A stretch of 5,106 nucleotides of DNA, from NCBI GenBank assembly GCA_018882545.1, contig VERS01000209.1:1-5106 (forward strand). The letters run 5' to 3'. The notes under the pieces were generated by a model that saw only the letters and a list, made by a program, of their open reading frames with translations, was not told the DNA's origin and made no database searches. Below are positions 1 through 4,780 of the stretch, piece after piece. The position numbers and the translations under genes were made by a program. Numbering within the stretch: position 1 is the first letter of the stretch; every line of letters starts with the position of its first letter. The stretch comes from Mycobacterium sp. (GTDB taxonomy: Bacteria; Actinomycetota; Actinomycetes; Mycobacteriales; Mycobacteriaceae).

Positions 1-1
1 C

Positions 2-88
2 GGTGAGCGCAGCGCCGGCCACGTCGACCCGGGCGCGGCATCGGCCGCGATGCTGATCGCGGCCGCCGCCGGTGCGACGTCGCCATGA
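2..88 (+). CDS. dhaL: DhaL, dihydroxyacetone kinase ADP-binding subunit (C-terminal fragment)
   Basis: Only the last 28 codons are present; the gene starts left of the window. The readable tail includes GERSAGHVDPGAAS followed by an alanine-rich helix, which matches the conserved end of DhaL (the RSxGHxDPGA motif near the C-terminus). DhaL is the all-helical subunit that holds ADP as a permanent cofactor. It is re-phosphorylated by DhaM and passes the phosphate to dihydroxyacetone bound covalently to DhaK, in the cytosol. Its TGA overlaps the ATG of dhaM (ATGA, 85-88), so the two genes are almost certainly co-transcribed and translationally coupled. The DhaL call rests on this short motif plus the identity of its neighbour. 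A C-terminal DhaL domain of a fused ATP-dependent DHA kinase is less likely because a DhaM gene follows directly. Confidence 0.85.
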   Translation, partial: GERSAGHVDPGAASAAMLIAAAAGATSP

Positions 89-831
89 CCGTCGGACTGG
101 TGGTCGTCTCGCACAGCCGTGCCCTGGGGATGGCCGCGGTCGCGCTGGCTCGGGAGATGGTCGGCGGTCAGGACGTGCCGATCAGCGTCGCCGCAGGACT
201 CGACCAGACCACCTTGGGCACCGACGCCGCGGCGATCGTAGAGGCTATTGCCGAGGCCGAGCGTGGGCAGGGCGTGGTGGTGCTGATGGATCTCGGCAGC
301 GCGGTCCTATCTGCTGAACTGGCGTTGGAAATGCTCGACGAGGACGCCCGCGACCGCGTGGTGCTGTCCGGCGGGCCGCTGGTCGAAGGTCTGGTCGCCG
401 CCGCCGTCACCGCCGCCGGCGGAGCCGATACCGCGCGCGTCGCCGCCGAGGCCGCTGGGGCGCTCGCCCCGAAGATCAACCAGCTTGAATCATCCACCCG
501 GGCCGACACGGACCGAAGATCCGCGGGTGCGGAGCTTGCCGTCGGCAGTCCACCTGTCGGCAGCTTTCGGCTTGGCAGCTTCGTCGTGGCAGCTGCCGAC
601 GGGCTGCATGCCCGTCCAGCCGCCCGTCTTGTCGCCGAGGTCGCGCGGCACGGCGTGACCGCTGAACTGCGCAACCGCACCAGCGACTCCGCCTGGGTGC
701 CGGCGGACAGTCTCGCCGCGGTGATGACCCTTGGTTGCCGGCGCGGCGACGAACTGGAACTGAAAGTGTGGGGTCCGTTGGCCGCTCAGGTGATCGACGG
801 GGTCACCCGCTTGGCGGGGGATTTCCGGTAG
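85..831 (+). CDS. dhaM: DhaM, PTS-dependent dihydroxyacetone kinase phosphoryl-donor subunit (EIIA-HPr fusion)
   Basis: This 248-aa cytosolic protein passes phosphate from the PTS to the ADP on DhaL. Residues 1 to about 130 are an EIIA-Dha (mannose-type EIIA) domain: the VVSHS motif places the phosphorylatable histidine at His10, and MDLGSA (near residue 70) is the conserved loop of this family. Residues of about 164-248 are an HPr domain with GLHARPAA, active histidine His175, followed by the ADSL segment whose Ser209 aligns with the HPr regulatory serine. The E. coli DhaM (about 470 aa) has an additional Enzyme I-like domain; here the protein ends after HPr, so it should depend on the general Enzyme I/HPr of the cell. 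The linker between domains carries a short repeat (see 541-585). There is no clear Shine-Dalgarno; the ATG overlaps the dhaL stop, which suggests translational coupling. The family call is secure; the physiological role in DHA or glycerol use is inferred. Confidence 0.95.
   Translation: MTVGLVVVSHSRALGMAAVALAREMVGGQDVPISVAAGLDQTTLGTDAAAIVEAIAEAERGQGVVVLMDLGSAVLSAELALEMLDEDARDRVVLSGGPLVEGLVAAAVTAAGGADTARVAAEAAGALAPKINQLESSTRADTDRRSAGAELAVGSPPVGSFRLGSFVVAAADGLHARPAARLVAEVARHGVTAELRNRTSDSAWVPADSLAAVMTLGCRRGDELELKVWGPLAAQVIDGVTRLAGDFR
541..585 (+). repeat. Three imperfect 15-bp direct repeats in the DhaM interdomain linker
   Basis: Three consecutive 15-bp units, starting at 541, 556 and 571, share the core (G/C)T(C/T)GGCAG. 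They encode the pentapeptides VGSPP, VGSFR and LGSFV (residues 153-167) at the junction between the EIIA linker and the first strand of the HPr domain. The in-frame period of exactly five codons suggests that the linker grew by slippage or duplication. The third unit already merges into the HPr fold, so only two units are strictly linker. Confidence 0.6.
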
Positions 832-835
832 CCGG

Positions 836-855
836 CGGGGTCCGTTGCTACCCCG
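836..855 (+). terminator. Possible stem-loop terminator after dhaM
   Basis: Four bases after the dhaM stop, CGGGGT (836-841) can pair with ACCCCG (850-855) around an 8-nt loop. No T-tract follows, so this is not a classical intrinsic terminator. Such T-poor hairpins are often proposed as terminators in mycobacteria, but the evidence is only structural. It could equally be an mRNA-stabilising 3' hairpin. Confidence 0.35.
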
Positions 856-884
856 GCCTGTGTCATCAACCCGTAATCGCCAAA

Positions 885-909
885 GGCGCCTCAAGACCCG
901 ACTTGCGCC
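885..909 (+). promoter_or_regulatory. Inverted repeat in the 832-984 leader upstream of the small membrane protein
   Basis: GGCG (885-888) plus CAAG (892-895) can pair with CTTG (902-905) plus CGCC (906-909), giving an 8-bp stem with a 3-nt bulge and a 6-nt loop; an 8-bp palindrome AGGCGCCT (884-891) lies in its left arm. Just downstream is AATAAT (915-920), one mismatch from the TATAAT -10 consensus, with no convincing -35. Apart from this and the hairpin at 836-855, nothing else was seen in the 153-bp gap. It may hold the promoter of the downstream gene, but this is weak. Confidence 0.25.
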
Positions 910-971
910 AGCACAATAATGGCGGCAAAGTCTGCGGCACACACCCCGACGGGTGCCGCCCCGACGAATGC

Positions 972-976
972 GAGGT
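972..976 (+). promoter_or_regulatory. Shine-Dalgarno that decides the start of the small membrane protein
   Basis: GAGGT lies 8 nt before the GTG at 985. The more upstream in-frame ATG at 919 has no purine-rich Shine-Dalgarno in front of it. This favours the shorter 55-aa product. Confidence 0.55.
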
Positions 977-984
977 CAACGCCA

Positions 985-1152
985 GTGGACACACTCCCTC
1001 TCATCATCATCTTCTCCGCTGTAGTTCTCATCGGTCTGATCTGGGCGGCCCTTCGGCTGACGATCCGGCGCGACCGGGCGACCATCCAGGCCGATATGGA
1101 CGAACCGCACGAGATCGACGCCTACAACGAACGCTGGGGCGGGAATCACTAA
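985..1152 (+). CDS. Small single-pass membrane protein of unknown function
   Basis: With the GTG start at 985 this is a 55-aa protein. Residues of about 4-24 (LPLIIIFSAVVLIGLIWAAL) form one hydrophobic helix, then LTIRRDRA gives a positively charged cytosolic edge, and the remaining 25 residues are acidic and polar, ending in EIDAYNERWGGNH. By the positive-inside rule the C-terminal tail should be cytoplasmic. An in-frame ATG at 919 would add 22 residues (77 aa in total) rich in Ala, Pro and Thr; I prefer 985 because of GAGGT at 972-976. I do not recognise a named family. It is transcribed in the same direction as dhaM, 153 bp downstream, with hairpins between, so it is probably a separate unit. 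Its TAA overlaps the TAG of the convergent hydrolase by 4 bp. The coding call rests on the clear TM-plus-tail architecture and the good ribosome site. Confidence 0.75.
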   Translation: MDTLPLIIIFSAVVLIGLIWAALRLTIRRDRATIQADMDEPHEIDAYNERWGGNH

Positions 1153-2009
1153 CCGGCGCCGGCGACGAACTGCACCACCGCCGCACTGAACGCATCGTTG
1201 TCATCCCCGGCGGCGGTATGGCCGGCCTGGGACAGTTCGATGAACTGCGCCTGGGGCACTCTGGCCAAGAAGTCCTCGACACCCTCCGGGCTGACCACGT
1301 CGGAGAGCTTCCCGCGGATCAGCAGGATCGGAACTTCAAGATCCTCGGCGGCCTGCTCGAGTTCGTTCAGGTCGGCAAACGGATGATCACCTGCCGCGGT
1401 TACGAACGCCGGATCCCAATGCCAGTGCCAGCGCCCGTCGCGGTGCCGGAGGTTCTTGGTCAGCCCGTCGAGACTGCGCGGCCGACGACGGTGCGGCAGG
1501 TAGGCGGCGATGGCATCAGCGGCCTCTTCCAAGGTCTCGAAACCATCCATATGCCCGGTCATGAAGTCCCGGATGCGTTCGGTGCCCGCAGGCTCGATGC
1601 GTGGCACCACATCGACCAGGACGAGCCCGGTGACCCGCTGCGGTCCAGCGCTCGATGCGGCGAGGATTCCGGTCAGCCCGCCCATGCTGGCGCCGATGAT
1701 CACCACCGGGTGCCCGACCTGCTCGAGGACCGCCGCGATATCAGCGGCCAGGGCGTGAACGGAGTATCGGCCGCAGGGCGCACGGTCGCTGTCACCATGG
1801 CCGCGGGCGTCCAGGGCAATGACGTGGAAGCCACGTTCGGCCAGTATCTGGCCGGTGTTCTTCCAGGAGAATCGGTTCTGGCCGCCGCCGTGCAACAGCA
1901 GGATCGTCGGGCGGCCGACCGCGTCGTCGGCACCGCGGTTCCACTCATCGCCCACCAGGGTCAGCGGCCCATCGCCCCGGAACCGCACGGTCTGCATGCG
2001 TACGTTCAC
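1149..2009 (-). CDS. Alpha/beta-fold hydrolase with serine nucleophile
   Basis: This 286-aa protein has the full alpha/beta hydrolase set: the oxyanion-hole motif LLLHGGG (His40-Gly43), the DARGHGDS segment (67-74), the nucleophile elbow GASMGG with Ser108, the acid Asp237 in GKLSDVVS, and the base His264 in QAGHT. A cap region lies at about residues 140-215, with a Trp/His-rich stretch RWHWHWDP. Ser-Asp-His members include esterases, lactonases, C-C hydrolases and cofactor-free 'bromoperoxidase'-type enzymes; the substrate cannot be assigned. No signal peptide is seen, so it is probably cytosolic. I chose GTG 2009 because AAGGGAG lies 6 nt before it; a longer version from GTG 2036 (295 aa) would have its start inside the putative operator, and ATG 1997 is too far from the ribosome site. 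It is divergent from the Mam gene pair across 64 bp and convergent with the small membrane protein, overlapping at the stops. Confidence 0.9.
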   Translation of the reverse strand: MNVRMQTVRFRGDGPLTLVGDEWNRGADDAVGRPTILLLHGGGQNRFSWKNTGQILAERGFHVIALDARGHGDSDRAPCGRYSVHALAADIAAVLEQVGHPVVIIGASMGGLTGILAASSAGPQRVTGLVLVDVVPRIEPAGTERIRDFMTGHMDGFETLEEAADAIAAYLPHRRRPRSLDGLTKNLRHRDGRWHWHWDPAFVTAAGDHPFADLNELEQAAEDLEVPILLIRGKLSDVVSPEGVEDFLARVPQAQFIELSQAGHTAAGDDNDAFSAAVVQFVAGAG

Positions 2010-2015
2010 GGCGAA

Positions 2016-2022
2016 CTCCCTT
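2016..2022 (-). promoter_or_regulatory. Shine-Dalgarno that decides the start of the alpha/beta hydrolase
   Basis: On the minus strand AAGGGAG sits 6 nt before the GTG at 2009-2007, the usual spacing. It lies inside the coding region of the longer open frame beginning at 2036, which argues that the longer frame is not the real gene. Confidence 0.6.
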
Positions 2023-2052
2023 CCGGTACTGCGCACCGGACGTTACCGGTGC
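2023..2052. promoter_or_regulatory. Candidate operator: cluster of ACCGG inverted repeats in the divergent promoter region
   Basis: The 64-bp gap between the divergent hydrolase and first Mam gene holds CCGGT (2023-2027), ACCGG (2035-2039) and ACCGGT (2045-2050). The last two form a perfect inverted repeat with 7-bp arms, GCACCGG and CCGGTGC (2033-2039 and 2046-2052), around a 6-bp spacer; the first two form a 5-bp inverted repeat around 7 bp. The spacing of roughly one helical turn is what a dimeric repressor or activator would need, and the position would let it control both directions. No regulator gene is visible in the window. In GC-rich DNA, CCGG words are common, so chance is possible. 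Confidence 0.4.
2040..2045 (-). promoter_or_regulatory. Possible -10 element for the alpha/beta hydrolase
   Basis: TAACGT on the minus strand fits the TANNNT pattern of mycobacterial SigA-type promoters and lies exactly in the spacer of the inverted repeat at 2033-2052. Initiation about 7 nt downstream would give a leader of roughly 24 nt that includes the AAGGGAG ribosome site. No good -35 was found, and no equally clear element was seen for the plus-strand Mam gene. Confidence 0.3.
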
Positions 2053-2073
2053 CACTCGGGAGCCTGAGGGCCT

Positions 2074-2616
2074 GTGCGGGATAGCCCCGGGACCGGCGAC
2101 GGCGCGGCCGCTGTGGCCGACGCCGTCTCGGCCCGATCCGCCCCGCGCGCCGCGGGGTGGCGGTGGCGGGTATTGGCCGGGGTACTGGTGATTGCGCTGG
2201 CGGTCACCGGTTGGCGTGACACCCAGGTGCGCCGCGCCGAGGCGGTCCGCGAACAGATGCTGCTGGCCGGCCGTCAGGGCCTGATCGCCCTGACCACCAT
2301 CGACCACCGGCAGGCGGACCGCGACGTTCAGCGCATCCTGGATGCTTCGACCGGAGGATTTCGCGACGATTTCCAACGGCGCGCCGAGGGCTTCAAAGAC
2401 GCCGCGCGTAACGCGGAGTCGACGTCGGTGGGCAGCATCGAGGAGGCCGCCATCGAGTCCGTCGACGGTGACGAGGGCCGAATTCTGGTGGCCCTGACCG
2501 TGATGACTTCCAACCGCGGGGTGCCCGAACAGCAACCTAAAGCCTGGCGCACCAGGGTGACGGTCACCCGCACCGATGACGGATTCAAAGTCGCCGCCGT
2601 GGAGTTCGTCGCGTGA
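2074..2616 (+). CDS. Mce-associated membrane (Mam) protein, first of the pair
   Basis: This 180-aa protein has a short cytosolic N-terminus, one transmembrane helix at about residues 32-47, and an exported domain of about 130 residues. The run GRQGLIALTTIDHRQADRDV, then QRILDASTGGFRDDF (about 66-100), and the near-terminal PEQQPKAWRTRVTVT with final VEFVA are characteristic of Mam proteins. These are small single-pass proteins usually encoded after mce genes and thought to stabilise Mce lipid-import complexes in the cell envelope; orphan copies outside mce operons (such as OmamA in M. tuberculosis) also support Mce transport. No mce gene lies in this window. Start is GTG 2074, with GGGAG (2058-2062) or GAGGG (2065-2069) as the ribosome site; GTG 2113 is an alternative without a good site. 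It overlaps the next gene by 4 bp (GTGA). Confidence 0.87.
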   Translation: MRDSPGTGDGAAAVADAVSARSAPRAAGWRWRVLAGVLVIALAVTGWRDTQVRRAEAVREQMLLAGRQGLIALTTIDHRQADRDVQRILDASTGGFRDDFQRRAEGFKDAARNAESTSVGSIEEAAIESVDGDEGRILVALTVMTSNRGVPEQQPKAWRTRVTVTRTDDGFKVAAVEFVA

Positions 2617-3092
2617 TGGCCGGCCGTCGCATCCCCCCCGCAGCTCTGGTGGCACTGCTTGCCGGGATCGTGACGGGATGGCTGCTGTGGGACATCGCCG
2701 GGCGGCGCGGCGCCGAACAGGCCGGTGCGCAGGCCCTGCAGGCCGCCCGAGAGTCGATACCGGTGATCCTCAGCTACCAGTCCCAGACCGCAGAGACGGT
2801 TCTTCCCGCCGCTGCGCAGGACCGGCTGACGGGGAAGTTTCTCGCCGACTACACCCAGCTGATCGCCACCGTGGTGCTGCCGGAAGTCAAGCAGAAGAGC
2901 ACCTCGGCGACGGCGAAGGTTCCGGCCGCCGGGGTGGTCTCGGCCAACCGGGGGCGCGCGGTCCTGTTGGCCTACGTCGATCAGCGCATTGCGGTCGGAA
3001 CGGAGAGCCCCATCCAGACCAGCTCCAGCGTTCGGGTCACCATGGACAAAGTCGACGGCCGGTGGCTGATTTCCGCCTTCGATCCGATTTAG
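2613..3092 (+). CDS. Mce-associated membrane (Mam) protein, second of the pair
   Basis: This 159-aa protein has a single transmembrane helix at residues 10-27 followed by an exported domain. The order of motifs ILSYQSQTAE (52-61), LTGKFLADY (72-80), VVLPEVKQK (87-95), VPAAGVVSA (103-111) and the ending VDGRWLISAFDP is typical of Mam proteins, especially the partner type that ends in a Trp-Leu-Ile-Ser strand. The two Mam proteins are distinct in sequence, so they are probably different subunits rather than a recent duplication. Start GTG 2613 lies within the GTGATG overlap with the previous stop; GGAG at 2601-2604 is 8 nt upstream. ATG 2616 is an equally possible start one codon later. Coupled translation suggests a fixed ratio of the two proteins. 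The stop lies inside a 14-bp tandem repeat. Confidence 0.87.
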   Translation: MMAGRRIPPAALVALLAGIVTGWLLWDIAGRRGAEQAGAQALQAARESIPVILSYQSQTAETVLPAAAQDRLTGKFLADYTQLIATVVLPEVKQKSTSATAKVPAAGVVSANRGRAVLLAYVDQRIAVGTESPIQTSSSVRVTMDKVDGRWLISAFDPI

Positions 3093-3113
3093 CCCGAAAG
3101 ATTTAGCCCGAAA
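3086..3113 (+). repeat. Perfect 14-bp tandem duplication across the Mam stop codon
   Basis: GATTTAGCCCGAAA occurs twice with no gap (3086-3099 and 3100-3113). The first copy carries the real TAG stop (3090-3092) and the second repeats it (3104-3106) and runs directly into the Shine-Dalgarno of the next gene. With a single copy the Mam protein would be unchanged and the gap between stop and ATG would fall from 34 to 20 nt. It looks like a recent slippage event or a polymorphic spacer. Confidence 0.85.
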
Positions 3114-3119
3114 GGAGGT
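3111..3119 (+). promoter_or_regulatory. Near-consensus Shine-Dalgarno for the epoxide-hydrolase-like gene
   Basis: AAAGGAGGT is almost perfectly complementary to the 3' end of 16S rRNA. Its GGAGG core is 8 nt before ATG 3127 but only 2 nt before the in-frame GTG 3121, so ATG 3127 is the likely start. It is the strongest ribosome site seen in the window. Confidence 0.8.
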
Positions 3120-3126
3120 CGTGGGA

Positions 3127-4011
3127 ATGCCAGAGCCGCGATGGATCGATGTCAGCGCTCCGACGGTTCACCTGCGGGCCTTGACGTGGGGACCGCAGGA
3201 TGGCCCGATCGCGCTTTGCCTGCACGGATTCCCCGACACGGCGTACGGGTTTCGCAAGTTGGCACCACATCTGGCGGACGCCGGCTACCGGGTGATCGCG
3301 CCGTTCATGCGGGGCTATGTGCCGTCGTCGGTGCCCTCGGACGGCTCCTATGACCTGGGGGCGCTGATCGACGACGCGCTGCGGGTGCGGGCGGCGAGCA
3401 ACCCGACTGACGCCGATGTGGTGATCGGTCATGACTGGGGAGCGATCACGGCTACCGGCCTGGCGGCGATGCCCGCCAGCCCCTTCCGCAGGGCGGTGGT
3501 GATGTCGGTACCGCCGGCGGCGACGCTGCGCACCCCCACCGCGGGTCTGCTCCGACTTCTGCCGGCCCAGCTGCTGCGCAGCTGGTACATCAGCTATTTC
3601 CAGCTCCCGTTCGCGCCGGAGCGCTCAGGCAGGTGGATTGTCCCGCTGCTGTGGCGCCGCTGGTCGCCCGGCTACGGAGCCGCTGAGGATCTGCGGCATG
3701 TGGACGCCGCGATCGGCGCTCCCGATCGTTGGCGTGCGGCGCTGGGTCCCTACCGGGCGACCATCCGTAACGCCCGCCCGCCGCAGCGCTATGCCGAACC
3801 GCACCGCTGGTGGACCGAACCCCCGCGGTTGCCGACGCTGTATCTACACGGCGCCGACGACGGTTGCATGACGGCGGATTTCGCTCGTCATGTCCGGAAT
3901 GCGTTGCCGGCGGGCAGCGATGCCGCCGTCATCGGCCAGGCCGGACATTTCCTGCAACTCGAGCAGCCGGCCGAGGTGGCCCGCCGGATCGTGAACTTCC
4001 TCAACCCTTGA
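3127..4011 (+). CDS. Epoxide-hydrolase-like alpha/beta hydrolase (aspartate nucleophile)
   Basis: This 294-aa cytosolic protein carries the epoxide hydrolase set: HGFP oxyanion motif (33-36), nucleophile Asp103 in GHDWG, a likely acid Asp245 in HGADDG, and base His274 in QAGHF. The cap has two tyrosines in the expected places for ring-opening acids: Tyr154 in WYISYFQ, aligned with the first lid tyrosine of soluble epoxide hydrolases, and Tyr209 in the GPYR motif. Such enzymes add water to an epoxide through an ester on Asp; dehalogenases share the Asp but usually lack the tyrosine pair. The usual D-x-RG-x-G segment reads PFMRGYVPS here, without the Asp, which may mark a subfamily. It follows the Mam pair by 34 nt on the same strand, so it is probably in the same operon. 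Its end overlaps the convergent SDR by 11 bp. Substrate unknown. Confidence 0.88.
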   Translation: MPEPRWIDVSAPTVHLRALTWGPQDGPIALCLHGFPDTAYGFRKLAPHLADAGYRVIAPFMRGYVPSSVPSDGSYDLGALIDDALRVRAASNPTDADVVIGHDWGAITATGLAAMPASPFRRAVVMSVPPAATLRTPTAGLLRLLPAQLLRSWYISYFQLPFAPERSGRWIVPLLWRRWSPGYGAAEDLRHVDAAIGAPDRWRAALGPYRATIRNARPPQRYAEPHRWWTEPPRLPTLYLHGADDGCMTADFARHVRNALPAGSDAAVIGQAGHFLQLEQPAEVARRIVNFLNP

Positions 4012-4780
4012 GTCCCGGATGGGCCCGGGCCAGCAGAGGAGTCAGCAGGCGACGCGGCGCCAGGTGGTACAGCGCAGCTGCGGCGCGGTTGAGCCGGCCC
4101 GGCACGACCACGGCAGCTTCGGCGAGAAGGGCGTCGATTCCGGCCCGGGCGACATCGTCCGCCGACACCCACAGCGGGGCGGGCAGCAGCGCTTGGGCCT
4201 CGGCGTCGGAGAACCCCGCCCGCGCACCGAATCCGGTGCGCACCGGCCCGGGGCAGAGGGCCGTTGCCGTAACTCCGGTGCCGCGCAGTTCGGCGCGCAG
4301 GGCGTGGGTGTAGGACAGTACGAACGCCTTCGACGCGCCGTAGACCGCCTGGCCCGGCAGCGGACCGAAGGCGCCCACCGAGGCAACGTTGAGCACGGCT
4401 CCACGGCCGCGGGCGACCATACCCGGGGTGAAGCGGACGCACAGGTCGACCACGGCGGCGACGTCCACCTCGATCACATTCAGCTCGGCATGCGGATCGG
4501 CGCTGTGCTGCGCACCCATCGTGGCCAGGCCTGCGTTATTGACCAGGATGTCGACCTGCAGGCCTAGCGCCTCTAACTGGGCAGGCAGTGCGGCGCGATC
4601 CGTGCTGTGCGAAAGGTCTGCTGGCACAACGAAAGTACGCTCACCCAACTGATCGGCCAGCTCAACGAGGAGATCCTGGCGTCGAGCGGTCAACACGATG
4701 TGGTGGCCGCGCCGATGAAGGTCCCGCGCGATTGCGGCACCGATTCCCGACGACGCACCTGTGACTAGTGCGTTAGCCAC
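4001..4780 (-). CDS. Short-chain dehydrogenase/reductase (SDR), classical type
   Basis: This 259-aa Rossmann-fold oxidoreductase has the cofactor motif TGASSGIG (7-14), Asp55 in PADLS contacting adenine, NNAG (81-84), catalytic Ser134 in NVAS, and YGASK with Tyr147 and Lys151, then PGPVRT (177-182). Arg33-Arg34 after the second strand (LTARR) favours NADP(H). The tetrad Asn usually found on helix 4 seems to be Asp106 (EVDVA). The C-terminal section contains an amphipathic Arg/Leu-rich stretch (about 229-255), seen in several mycobacterial SDRs of the ketoreductase-like group. The substrate is not identifiable. The GTG start at 4780 lies inside the end of the upstream gene (8-bp overlap, GTGGCTAA) and has no clear Shine-Dalgarno, implying translational coupling; a later start would remove the first beta strand. 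It is convergent with the epoxide hydrolase. Confidence 0.93.
   Translation of the reverse strand: MANALVTGASSGIGAAIARDLHRRGHHIVLTARRQDLLVELADQLGERTFVVPADLSHSTDRAALPAQLEALGLQVDILVNNAGLATMGAQHSADPHAELNVIEVDVAAVVDLCVRFTPGMVARGRGAVLNVASVGAFGPLPGQAVYGASKAFVLSYTHALRAELRGTGVTATALCPGPVRTGFGARAGFSDAEAQALLPAPLWVSADDVARAGIDALLAEAAVVVPGRLNRAAAALYHLAPRRLLTPLLARAHPGLKG

Noticed and set aside
1153..1162. 10-bp palindrome CCGGCGCCGG after the small gene as a terminator
   Set aside because: No room for a loop, no T-tract, and it is explained by the Ala-Gly codons at the C-terminus of the opposite hydrolase.
2010..2036. Longer start (GTG 2036) for the minus-strand hydrolase
   Set aside because: The 9 extra codons cover the AAGGGAG ribosome site and run into the inverted repeats; GTG 2009 has ideal spacing.
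735..2084. Long 449-codon open frame on the plus strand
   Set aside because: It overlaps the end of dhaM, the small membrane gene and the whole alpha/beta hydrolase on the other strand; its translation has no recognisable domain and odd Arg/Gly/His-rich composition typical of a GC-rich shadow frame.
1945..2655. 236-codon minus-strand open frame opposite the first Mam gene
   Set aside because: It is antisense to a clear Mam protein, contains low-complexity Pro/Gly/Arg segments and overlaps the divergent promoter; no family motifs.
2074..3092. The two Mam genes as a recent tandem duplication
   Set aside because: Their sequences share architecture but not residue-level identity; they fit the two distinct Mam types that commonly occur side by side.
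2576..3106. 176-codon plus-strand frame across the second Mam gene
   Set aside because: Shadow of the Mam frame: very Arg/Gly rich, no hydrophobic helix or motif, while the overlapping frame has a full Mam signature.
4001..4780. SDR and epoxide hydrolase as a split form of a hydrolase-SDR fusion such as EphD
   Set aside because: The two genes are convergent on opposite strands, so they cannot derive from a simple split; only proximity supports a link.
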